DNA of 64,000 nucleotides, taken from Vitellaria paradoxa. Its lineage: Eukaryota > Streptophyta > Magnoliopsida > Ericales > Sapotaceae. Location of the stretch: contig CM034233.1 in NCBI GenBank assembly GCA_019916065.1, forward strand, positions 46,920,534 through 46,984,533, in the 5' to 3' direction. The translations under genes and the position numbers were made by a program. Below, one piece after another: positions 20,491 to 31,695 of the stretch (positions within the stretch are counted from its first letter, which is position 1; every line of letters begins with the position of its first letter). Under the pieces are notes generated by a model. The model saw only the letters and a program-made list of their open reading frames with translations, made no database searches and was not told the origin of the DNA.

Positions 20491-22888
20491 TTTAAACAAT
20501 TGTATTAAGATTTTGTTTGGTTTGGTTTGGTTTATTAAGATTTTGTGCCACGCCTTATCAATGTATACTCTGATTTTTTAAATGATCCAAAGATGTGAAA
20601 AAGTGATCCACCCTTAGTCATTGGAATATTAGTTTTCCTTTTATCTTTCGGTATTCTATATATTTATGTACTTGCATGCAACTCCATCTGCCCATGTATG
20701 CATTGGTATCCCCAATGCTTGTCACCTTTTTAAAATAAAAAAAAATTAATAAATTTTCGTGAATTGACAAGATATCTACAAACTGCAAGATATTTTGGTG
20801 CATACTGCAGGTATATATAATGAGATTTTATTTATTATATTTGGTGAAAATAAATAATTATCTTCCTTTTTAAAAAAATTAAAAGGCTATTTATTTTAAA
20901 AAATCATTATTAAATCTTTTATTAGCATTAGAATAAGAGATTTGTTTCTACATTTGCATTATCTTGCTATTAATTGGGATCCGTTATTCTTGGTACCATG
21001 TTGTGTAATTATAGATAGCCAGTTGGCTTCTAGTAGTGTATATACATATATGCGGTAGATTAATGGTCTAAATACAGAACCAATTAACCCTTTTCATTAT
21101 TCTTGTTCTTTAACTATTAATATGAGAATAAAATTTGTGGATTACAATTATTAGCTCCATTCATATCAACACTTTTGTATAAAATAAAGTAAAAATAGCT
21201 ACCCTTTTAGGTGATGTGTAAGGGATTACAAAGAAGGTGTGAGATAGAGAGTCACATGCATTACAAGTTGAATTATTATTTTTATATCATTAGTTTACAA
21301 ATTAAATTATTTTATATATAATTTTTTTTACATTCATTCAAACATTTTACAAATTTTAACTAATTAAATTAAACCAAAAGTTAAAAGTAGTTTTTTTTGG
21401 GTTAAATGAGAGAGACATGAAGAATTGATATTCTCTCTACGTCCTTGCTTGCAAATTAAGTCATAAAAAGTTAATAATGTTTTACCAATTCAAATATTAT
21501 TTTGTACTTCCCACTATATTCAAATTATAATTTCACTAAATTTGTATTGAAATCCATCAAATTTTCATCCATTCCAAAGTAGAATGCATTTATCATTTCA
21601 TAGAAAGAGAAAAAAAAGAGCAAATTTTGAAGTCATGAAAACATTTAGATTAAAATTTATATTGAAATCCATGGATTTTTTATCCGTTCCAAAGGTAGAA
21701 TGTATTTATCATTTGTTTGACAAAAAGAGAGAAAAAAAAGAAAAAGAGAAAATCCTTAAGACGTGAAAACATTTAGATTATTTTTGGAATATAAATTTCA
21801 AAAAAAAAAAAAAAAAAAAGGAAGTATCCCCGTACCCATATCTACTATTTGGACATTTTTTAGCCATGTCCTCATATTCGATAATTTAAGGAATGGGCGA
21901 ATCTGATCTCTAGACATATACCCGTGTCTGACATCTATACCCAAGTCTAGGTAACATAGTATCCCACACATGTTGGACATGCATCCAAAAGTGTCCTATT
22001 ATATTTTTTTATTGTTTTAGAACTATTGACACATTTGACACACGTTGGACACTGGGTGAACACCTTCTTTTAGACAAGTATGAGTTGGTGATTAATACCA
22101 AAATAATGTGGATTTATATATGTTAACTTCTCCTTTAAACCTTTGAGCTTAAAACTTACAAATTGGTTGGCAATAGAGTTCTTTAAAGTAGTCAAAGGGA
22201 CTTATTGTTGATAGTTTTTGTACAATAATATAAAGTGGAAAATGATTTTCCCACTATTCAAATAGGATATAATATCAAATATATTTTTGTAACATACATA
22301 GTGAAGATTTTATTATTATTTTCAATTGTCATAAATAAAATATATGGTTATTTGTTTTTTGATAAGAAAACATATGTATCCATATCTCCTATTTGTATTC
22401 ATGCTTCTTCTTGTGTTCTTTTTTTTTTTTTTTTTTTATTTGAAGAAAATTTCGAATTATACCAATTTGGCACGTATGCTGAATTATATGGTCTTGGAAT
22501 AATTTTCTTTCTTCTCTATCTTGTATAGGAGTTGATGATGTCCCCTAATTTTCCTTTTTCTCTATCGTATAGAAGTTGATGATATCCCTTTATTATGTAA
22601 TGTTCTTTAACTACTTACTTACTCAGGTTGGTTTTAAAAATTAAATGGCCTCTATTTTATAATTTTATAATTTTTACCTGGTAATCTCTTCTTTAGAGGG
22701 AGAGGGAGGGAGGGACCATTTTTACCTGGATATCCTACATGTGACTTCAATCAAAAGCTGATTTAATCAATAAGATTAGTAGGTTGGCCAGATAGTCCAA
22801 ACTGAGTATAATCTTGTGCAGGTCAATTAGTTGGTAACTTTGACTTGCTTATTTTTGACGTGTTCTAAGGGTATTCTCTCAGCTGGTC

Positions 22889-22889
<1 letters not shown>

Positions 22890-22934
<45 letters not shown>
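22890..22934 (+). repeat. (TTA)n microsatellite
   Basis: About 15 TTA/ATT units without interruption. Confidence 0.9.
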
Positions 22935-23890
22935 TTGTAATTCTGGTTTTGGCGGATATATTCTGATCTTTAGAACTTGATGTTTATTATAATTTATATT
23001 GATCTTGTAAAAGATGAGAGCATGTGCTTTATGAGTTTCTTGTTAGAGACTTGGGCTATTTATCCATTCATTTTAGATGGAAAGTTTTGTTTTACAGATA
23101 AACTTTATGCAGAGGGGTTAATTATATAGATCATTTAATAATGGGTCATAAGGCATGTTGCTTGTGAGGCGTTACAGGGTGTTTCCTAAAATAAGATGGT
23201 ATGTTATGCCTTATCTAAGTAGATATTTTTCCTCCTGATTTCATTCTCATGCATATTTTTTAATGTTCCAATCTTATTTATTTTGTGTTTAGATATGCAC
23301 ATCCCAGTGTGCAAACTTTGGCCTCATAAACGTGTGCGCCTAGTTTGTGGTTCTGGTTGCAAAACACTTGTTGCCATCAGTTTCAATCATTAAAATTTAA
23401 TTTTGGAATTTTGAATTCGTTTTATTTTGCTTGGGTGGAATGGAGCCTGCTTCCATTACAACCTTTTGGTTATCAATTTTTGAAGGCACAGCTAGGCTTT
23501 GGTGAAAAAGGCTGATGTTGCCATGGCAAAGTTCGTCATGCATTAAACACGTTCGCTATGCTGAAGTTCATCCTACATTAAACACATTCACTTACCATAT
23601 AGGCTGCAAACAAATGTTGATATATATAGTATATGAGTAATCTAGGGGTTCTGCCTCTAACTGACCATCATTCTCAACTAAATTTAGCTGTCATTTTATC
23701 TAGCCATACAATATTTCTGCTTCTAGTTTACTTGTTCATGAAATTGGAGAAGCATGGTTTAACAGATTGAGGAAGTAACAGTGTATCGAAATCTATGCTC
23801 TGCTCTACTTCATTTTGGATGATGCAAGTTAATATTTTAGTTGATCCATGGAAGGCTCTTGGAAGTAATAACATAATTTTCTGATTAAGG

Positions 23891-24529
23891 ACCCTCTTGG
23901 TAACAACTTTTATTTTGTTGGTCCTTTTCTTTTTTTTTTTTTTTAAAAAAAAAAAGGCCCAGTGTGTTTGATTACCTAGCTTTTTGGGCCAAAAAATTTG
24001 AAATCACAAAAGAATTAAGCTGAAAAAATCAGAGCTTTTTCAGTATTTCATGTACATAGAAAGTTTGAGATGTTTATTTACTTTCCGTAAAACCCTCGCC
24101 AATCTCTATATTCCCCAAAATACCTTTGATACAAAAATATGGAAACCAAATTTACCCACATTTCTTTAATAAATTTGTAAAAGAAAATTACAAAATTATA
24201 GTAGAACAAATATGTTTTTAATAAAATATATAATTATTAATAAATTAATTATTGTCAAATAATTATCATTAAAAAATTTCAATTTAGGCTTACTTGTTAC
24301 CAAATATAACATAACATTATTCAATCAATTATAAATGCACTATATTCATTTTTGTATAAAGAAACCAGCTTTATTTCCGTCAGTTAAAAGCAACCTATAC
24401 ATAAAAATCTGAATAGAAGTCAACTTTTTTGATGGGTTACCAATTTTTTTTTCCTCTCTCCAGCCAGCTAAGTATGTAACTTGTTTTTAACTTGCTTTTT
24501 AGCTTAAAAAGCTGGTGCTAAGCAGACTC
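23891..24529. mobile_element. Candidate hAT-like MITE (639 bp)
   Basis: The ends are imperfectly inverted: the left side runs ACCCTCTTGGTAACAACTTTT, and the reverse complement of the right side runs AGAGTCTGCTTAGCACCAGC. Both are flanked by TAAGG (23886-23890 and 24530-24534). Sub-terminal 'agcttttt...ggcc' and 'gctgaaaaa...agctttttcag' words add internal symmetry. A GAGTCTG(T/C)TT(G/A)G-like end is common among plant hAT MITEs. The flanking repeat is only five bases, where hAT makes eight, so the call is tentative. Confidence 0.35.
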
Positions 24530-25560
24530 TAAGGTTAGAATTCATATTGCTTTGAATTGATTCTTTGGTAGTTACGTCGCCATCTTTTTGACCAGAAGCT
24601 ATGATTTAAGGAATGCCTGGTCTATTGTGGATGCGAAAGGTAGTTCTTTTCTAGGAGACATTTGCTAGTTTCCAGAGGAGAGAAGATCTACCATGCGAAG
24701 GTTGCAATGTGCATTGTAGTCAGCAGCAAATATCGTTGCCTACTTTGGCTCTCCCTCAATGGTATATGTAGAGGAATAGAAATGTTGGGAAATGACTAAA
24801 GAGCTAAAGTAGGAAGTAATCTTTGCTTGCTCCTCTCTGGCACTGGGAACTATTGCGGGAAGCTTTTAGATGCATCTATATATCATGTTTTTTTTGCATG
24901 TCACATCTGTAGTATTGATTTTTTGTCTCTGCCAGAATACTCAGTCAAGTATATGCTTTTGGCTGTCATGCATATCTATCAGATTTAGATGGCATACATG
25001 TATTTGGTGGACTGTAACTGTCTGTCAATCTGGATTTCAGCTCCATCTGCTTTCATAGAAACACCTAGAGACCATATTTTCAAGCCTCCTTTGTCAACTA
25101 TTATTGCAGAAAATACCAAGTATTCTTCAAACTCACCTATTGGCATTTCGTTGTTTGGGGTTTGGTTTGTATCTGTGCCAGTGTTGGTTTTTTGTCACTG
25201 AATCTTGCTACTTTATATTGTTTTCAGAGTTGCTATGGTATTACCATCAGATCCTGTCCGTGTTGCTGCCAAAAAGATGCAAGAGTTGTGGGTTAACTCT
25301 GCTGTTATTGGCGAAGGGAACAAGATTCAGGGGATATTAATGTAATATTTTCTTTGTCACTCCTTTCTGTCTTTCCTCTTCAGGACTTTTATCTCTATAT
25401 TTTGGGTTAATGTGTTTGAGTTGCTAGTTTACATATCTTTGATTTTATATATCAGGGAAATAGCTTATAGTTGTTTGGCGTAACTGTACTGCAGTTCCAA
25501 GGATATCCTTTGCGAGTTGTGGCCCAAAATCTTTCTCCCGAGTTGACTCGGGTAGAAAAG

Positions 25561-28079
25561 GTTCTTATAGTGAAACTTATATTATATAATTTATCCTCTC
25601 TTCATCAAATTATTGTGCTTCTTTTCCTTTCTATTGTTCAACTATGAGAAATTAGTCAGATTAGTCATTGGATTGTTTTAAGATTCTTAAATGATATTTT
25701 TTGTCTCGACTTCTCTGCTCATATTTGTCTTAGGCATTTTGACGACTACTTATGCTTGCATATTTTATTCCATGTAGAGCATCATATAAGCTGAAGTGAT
25801 AGTCTGTTGAGTATTTTCCATTTAGGTTTAAGGGGGAGGGTGCTAAATTCATGGTCATGATATAGGTTGCCCACCTCCCCTTTTGTAAACTTCTAACGGT
25901 TTTGATGATTTATGCAAAATTTGTTAGTTCTCAAAAGCATTTTCTACTTTGCCTGGATTGTATTTGCTGCCGGATGGCCTATTTGATGTTACCAGCTATT
26001 TAGGAAGATGACTGATATTAAATTAGACATGAATCAGCAATTAGTTTGAGGGAGAACTTTTTGTAAGCAGAACTGAAATATTATACGGATACTTAAAATG
26101 ATAAACAAGAATTGTAAGAAAAATGGATAAGTTGAAGCTGTGCATTTAAGCATTACACCTCTTGATCCAGCTTCATAGGTCCTTGGAATTTCACCACAAG
26201 AAGCATATGCCATTTTGCTGACTAAGCACAGGAGTCTATGCTATTGTGCTTCAAAGATATTATTTTGAAAAGGTTATGCCCTAAAATGCATAATAGAAAG
26301 GGAGGTTGCTTATAGAAAAGAGAGAAAACAACACAAAGGGAGGTTAATTCAAAAAATAGTTTGGAGCTAGATAACTACAAGGTCATTACATGAGGAAGAA
26401 TTCTACTTGAAGCTCCCTAATTAAGGAGGTTCATTTCCGTGGAGGTTATGTATGCACTAAGCATTTGAGGTTTTAAAACTTATAGAAGCATAGTACAGTA
26501 TCACACTTGCAAGACTTGAATGTCTTTCAATTTTAGGTATTATTTCCTCTTATTAGAATTTCAAATCTGTTGCTTTCTGAAGAATACTTATGACTTTGCA
26601 TTGAAACCTTTAGAAGTAGTAAATAGTAGTAAATAAATTTTCAGAATAACCATCCTTTTTTAGGGATATAAATTATCAGTTGTATCACAATTACCTTATT
26701 ACACTTCATTTCTAATAATCCATGCAATTCAAAATCAAGCGGCCTTAGAATTATATATTTATTTGTCAAACATGGTGATGAGGAAATCAGAGTCCAGAGA
26801 TTTATTTCCTTTATTATTATTATTTTCTTTATTATTATTTTTTATTTATTATTTTATGTAGTTTATTTTTAATAGAATTTATGATATCGTAATCTTTGGT
26901 TTGATATTAACTACAGTTATGTTAGGGATTGTTAACCTATTTAAGGCTTGAGATTGTTGAGGTTTGATAGATTTTGGAATAGTGAATATTATTGAATGGT
27001 TGCGTTTGCCTGAGTTCTCTCTTCTTCTTCTGCTTCTTCTCTTTCTTTGCTTCTTCTCTCTTGCATGATATCTTCTCTTTCAATTACTTTCAACTTTTTG
27101 TTTTGCATCACATGGTGAGGTATTAGATCCATGGATTTTGCCCACATATAAGAAGCATGGACATGGATGTGTGACACAATAACAAACTACATGCTGATAT
27201 GCAAATGTTCAAAAAAGTTTAGGCATGATATGGTGGATACATCTCAACAAATAATTATATATTTTTATTAGTATATATACATGAAAATAATAACTTTTTG
27301 TTATTTTTTATGTAACAAATACATTTATATTGTTATTTATATTACAATAGTAAGTAATTATGTTTTCATTATATATATTGACAAACAAATGTGAATAAGC
27401 TATAATATTTAGAAAACTATAAATATTAACAAATTAAAAGTTTTAAGTTTTGGAATTTCTAGAATTAAAAAATTTAAAGAATATAGGATTAAATAGTATA
27501 AATTGATGATGTTTTTATTTTATTATTTGATTTCAAGTTATTTCCTTCAACCTTATAATGTTTTTCATATATGTGCAAGTGATAGACGTGTACTTAAATT
27601 GTTTCGAGAGTGGCGTTTTAAAATGTTAGGAATCTGATCGTCTGTAGTGGCATTTCCAATAGTTGAAGAATAGACTTAGAAAATCAGAGAGCTTAATTAG
27701 CCCTCCGTTTCTTCCTTTATATTTATAATCACAGATGTTGCAAATACCCCAAACTAAGAACATCCAATTGGAACCGACGTCAAAACACTTTGAATTCGAC
27801 TATTGTGCAAAATCAAGAGCCCTTAAAGCCAAAACTGACGACCCTAAGCGCCAATGATCGTAAGTCTGACGACTGTAAGCCTTTGTTTCCACTAGCTAGG
27901 GTTCCAAATAGCAATTAAATGCTACAAATCTGTTAGATGCACCCCTCTGATGCTAATCAAAAGAACAAATCCAAGAAATAGGGCCAAAATGCTGATAAAA
28001 AAAAGCTGAATATTTCTGAAATTCTCCAAAAATTGAAAAACAAATCAAATACTTTCCAATTGAAAAACTAACCACATTA
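25561..28079. other. AT-rich DNA, no gene seen
   Basis: I looked here for the missing 3' exons of the CBS pseudogene and found none. A T/TTA-rich low-complexity block is at 26808-26870 and a CTT-rich tract at 27018-27062. 27640-28079 may be decayed leader or gag sequence of the minus-strand Copia remnant described next, but no motif is clear. Confidence 0.4.
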
Positions 28080-28681
28080 AATGCAAGGTGATGGAAAACC
28101 GAGTCGGATAAGCCTTTCTTCGATCTGCTCTGCTGACATCATTGTATGGATGATGATGTCTACAATGATTCTTCTCTATATTTTCACCGTAACAAGCCTA
28201 GCCACTATTCTAAGATCAAAGCATTATTCTGATATCATGGTAAGTGTTGTCTCAAGTAGTAACACTAGAGGAGGGGTGAATAGGGTTCCTTGAAAAAATC
28301 TTGCAAATAAAAATTTGAACCCTTGAAACAAATATGACAAGATGAAAAGAATAATCAAATATGGAATGCATTTAAAAAATATTCAATATTTGTGGATGAA
28401 GGATGAGTGCTAGTATTTGCAATAAATGTAGAGAGAAGGGAAGAGAAGCAAATACAATCGATTTATAGTGGTTTGGCTTCAATGTTGCCTACGTCCACTC
28501 TTTGAGGCCTTCCTTGAGATTTTTCCACTATTCATTGAAGAGCTTGTTATAAATTAGCTTCCCAAGGTGCTAGAAACCTTTCGCAAGTGATTTTATCCCC
28601 AAATCACTCACACCATGTGATTCTATCCCCAAATCACTCCACAAATTTCTCTCAAAGATTATCCCTTGTCTTCCTAGTGTG

Positions 28682-28715
28682 AAAAGGCTTGGTTTGGTTT
28701 GGTTTGGTTTGGTTA
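28682..28715 (+). repeat. (TTTGG)n short tandem repeat
   Basis: About six units of GGTTT/TTTGG within the Copia LTR. Confidence 0.75.
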
Positions 28716-29532
28716 TTATCCCTTGTCTTGGTTCTAACACTTGAACCAAAACTACCAAAAGCTCACCCAACTCTCACAAATTAAAGGGGTTATAAATTTC
28801 CCTTTCTTACAATAACAATGATGAGTTTAAAACTCAATCAAATAAAAAAAGAGGAACTCTCACAAGTTGAATATGAAAGATGAAGCACAAGTGTAGGAAG
28901 ATGTCACTCTATTTTTGCAAAATGATGAATTTTCTTGTTTCTCTTTGTAAGCACTTCTTTCTTGCTTTTTTCTTCTTGTTGAATTTGAGGATCTATTTAT
29001 AGGCAAAAATCCCCAAATGGCCATTAATAAGTGCAAAGAAACTTTTGCCCTTGAAATAATTTGAATTTCCTTACTTCCAATGCTACCTTTTAGATTCAGA
29101 TTTTCTAAGATATATTTGTGATCCTTTTTCACCCTCATAACGCTCATATTTGACATTGCCTCAAAGTAATGACTTTGTAAATATGTAAGTCAACTATCAT
29201 CTGGCCAAATTTGAGCTTCATCCAACGTTTAGATCTTCAAATATAGTCTCCAAACCGAGACTAGTTGCAAATATCTTTTTCTGACAATCTGAATCTGTGT
29301 TTCCAATTAAGGTTACTGTTTCACCATGATGCTTTTGGGCTTTGGAGAAACTTGAACTACAAAAGTTATAACTTTATAAGTCTTCTTTTCATACACTAAA
29401 AATCAGAACTTTTAAAGCTGTAGAATATAAGTTATGTCTCAAAAATCATGACTAGCTCCAGAATTCAGAATTAAAATCTCTTTTGTAAGAACTAATCTTC
29501 CAACTCATTTTTGGACATCTTAACTTCGGATT

Positions 29533-29873
29533 TAGGGGTGGAATCGAGTCTAGCTGAGCCAAGCCGAGCTTTAACTTGCTTGAGCTCGGCTCGATAAAGA
29601 AGAATTTAGATTCGAGCTCGGCTTGCGAATAGCTCGATTAAACCAAAATGATATCGTTTTAATTGAAAATATAATATATTTAAAAAATATAAAAATATTA
29701 TTAAAAATATATATATTATTTTAACGAGCCTGCTCGCAATCTTTTGAGCTGAGCTTCTCTAGGTTTGAGCTCGAATCCAAAACGAGCCACAAAATAAAGC
29801 TCGGTTTGAGTTTGTTTTTGTCACGAATCGAGCTCGAGTAGCTCGTGAGCAGCTTGGTTCGTTTCCACACTTA
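29533..29873. mobile_element. hAT-type MITE (341 bp) nested in the Copia LTR
   Basis: The element is bounded by an exact 8-bp duplication TTCGGATT (29525-29532 and 29874-29881), the size made by hAT transposases. Its ends, TAGGGGTGGAATCGAG and (reverse complement of the right end) TAAGTGTGGAAACGAA, are imperfect terminal inverted repeats matching at about 13 of 18 positions. The interior has many GAGCTCG/CGAGCTC words in both orientations, so it could fold. The related LTR at 63.26 kb continues across the same point with a single site-like sequence (about 63655-63665), so it provides the empty site. Confidence 0.8.
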
Positions 29874-30288
29874 TTCGGATTCACAAAAATTTCCCTTCCG
29901 TAAAGTTGTAGATACAAAAGTCTAGTTTACTATATTAAAATTTCATAAAAATTGAATCGTTAGTTTTCAGATATTATCCATATACTGACACGTGTTTGAT
30001 TTGTTTGTTCATTTGAGTTAACGTTCTAGTTCAAGTCTTTATCTTTTTTTAATTTCAATTACTCTTGACTTTGGAATTCCTTTATTTCTTCATCTCAATT
30101 TTGTAAAAATACCTGAAAATAATGTCAATCTCTTCCAAGTATATTATCTTGAATCTATCAAATTAAAATGAATTGTAACATTTTATACAGTGTTTATTTG
30201 AAAATTAATTGTGAAAATTTAATTCAATATTTGTTATCATCAAAATTAATTACAAAACTAAGTTTATAAACGTTGGATCAACATTAAG

Positions 30289-31695
30289 ATTGTTCCATAG
30301 ATCAAATAAACAAACCTAAAGAAGTGGAGGTCTTGAATAGACTAGCCGTTAATTACACAGAGGAAAGCCTTAAACAAGAAAAAGAAAATAATGAGCCCTT
30401 TATAGCTGGGCAACAGCAAAATTGATATTTTACTAAATTACCCTTAATACTAATAGGGCTAAACTATGCTAACCATGCTAATAGTTTTCACTATTGTTGT
30501 TTTATGACTTTGTTTAATGACGGATCATTTATGCACTTGTATGTGGTGTTTCGTTTTTTTCTTAGTTGAGTTGTATCTTTTTTCAAATTGCATATCATGG
30601 TTAATTTTTGCCCTCATAATTGTTTGTTATGAATCCCTACAATTGGATTTTGGGCATACGACATTTGCGCTTCTCCTTATTTTCAAATTTTGTGGATTCT
30701 TACATTCTACAAACATGCACATCACAAGAAAATATAAATACAAAAATAAAAATAATTATTAAAGGGTGTTGAGGCCTTACCCATAAATTCATCAAGGCTT
30801 AAAAAAAGCACCTGGACCTCTAATAATAATAATATACTATCCAAACCAACATTGTTAAAGTGAAAACAAAGAAACCTTGACTGAATTACTCAAGTGAATG
30901 GATGATGGGTATAGTATCAAACCAAACTATTGCGAAATGACAGATAATTCAATTTACCAAAACTTGAAGCTTCAGATACTATTTGCTAGACTGAAAATAG
31001 AGGACCTAAATTGGCTTTAAAATGATAAATTTGATAAGTAAAATAACGAGGCAATTGTATGTTGAAAATATAACTATAAAAATAAAAAATAGTTTTTGAA
31101 GGTGCGCCAACACCTAAAAAAATTTGTAAGTCCATCATGGCTTAAAGGTTAGGATAACTTTTCTGAAGATACTGCATTTTTGGAGAACACTAGTCACTTT
31201 CTCTCTGTGGACAGTTTCGTCATTTTATCGGCAAGTACCAGCCAATAGCTTGTTTATATAATGGATCGAAATGTGGAACCAGAACAAGTCCCAAAACATA
31301 TTAAAAGGTCAAAGAAGTTTACAAGATATAGAGCAGAGAAAAATATAACTGTTATGAGAATTAAGAGCCAAAACACCGAGATGAATGTTCCCCTATTGGA
31401 TAGCAAAAGTCTTGCGCGTGGAATCAAACCCTGAAGTGAAGGAACAAATAAAACACTATCATTTCCATGTCAGTAATTTCCCCCTTCATGTTTCAGAAAT
31501 TTCCACATTTTTCCTGTATTTTGCTTATAACTTATATGGATTAACAAAACACTGAAAAAATTAGAAAATTTTAATTTCCTATCAACTTCTTGGCATCAAA
31601 CACGTAGTGGCTCAACCCTTTAAATAGGTATATTTACCGTCAGATGGCATTTGAATGTATGCATCTTTGCATTTGGAAAATTTAATGGTTTCCAA
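30289..31695. other. AT-rich DNA, no gene seen
   Basis: Two copies of a 'catca(a/t)ggctta' word in similar contexts (near 30790 and 31134) are the only repeat noticed. An 81-codon frame at 30517-30762 is hydrophobic low-complexity sequence and is not called as a gene. Confidence 0.45.

Larger units (their letters stand above)
19991..25040. other. Long intron-like interval of the CBS pseudogene
   Basis: AT-rich, with a coding-like unrecognised frame at 20266-20490, a (TTA)n microsatellite at about 22890-22934, T-runs, and a candidate MITE at 23891-24529. 21830-22060 is unclassified sequence full of 'tgtcc/ggaca'-type words ('gtgtctgacatc', 'ttggacatgc', 'gttggacactgg'). Confidence 0.45.
19166..25560 (+). 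pseudogene. CBS-CBS-PB1 domain protein pseudogene (CBSCBSPB-like)
   Basis: Exon remnants match the plant CBSCBSPB family in order. 19166-~19290 is the N-terminal part (GQVPPAPRRNSL...KKSPS...ENGTTNGG). 19820-19990 covers KFRHLPIVENGEVIALLDI...AAIEGVERHWG. 25041-25119 reads AFIETPRDHIFKPPLSTII. 25228-25341 reads SDPVRVAAKKMQE...GNKIQGIL. 25495-25560 reads as VVAQNLSPELTRVEK after a shift. Junctions are AG/GT and phases match across introns of 5,050, 108 and 153 bp. Damage: TGA and TAA after ALLDITK (near 19885-19893), one base missing near 25516, the exon or exons for the first CBS domain not found, and everything after 25560 (second CBS half and PB1) not found. The family's role is uncertain; CBS pairs usually bind adenosyl ligands. 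Introns are retained, so this is not a processed copy. Confidence 0.72.
28080..30283 (-). mobile_element. Copia-type (SIRE/Maximus-like) LTR with remnant PBS and gag start
   Basis: Read on the minus strand, a 2,039-bp LTR runs 30283 to 28245 (TGTTGATCCAACG...TTGAGACAACA). It contains the 'TTTTGATGATAACAA' start region and a 'TTCACCCCTCC' end region that I associate with SIRE-like LTRs. Seven bases past the LTR end, TGATATCAGAAT (28237-28226) resembles a tRNA-Met PBS (TGGTATCAGAGC) with three transitions. A short gag-like start (MMSAEQIEERLIRLG) follows near 28144-28100. That makes it a 5' LTR of a truncated element. Alternatively it is a solo LTR, since GTAAG (28240-28244) and TTAAG (30284-30288) look like a TSD with one mismatch. 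A second copy of this LTR starts at 63257 on the plus strand. Confidence 0.55.
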
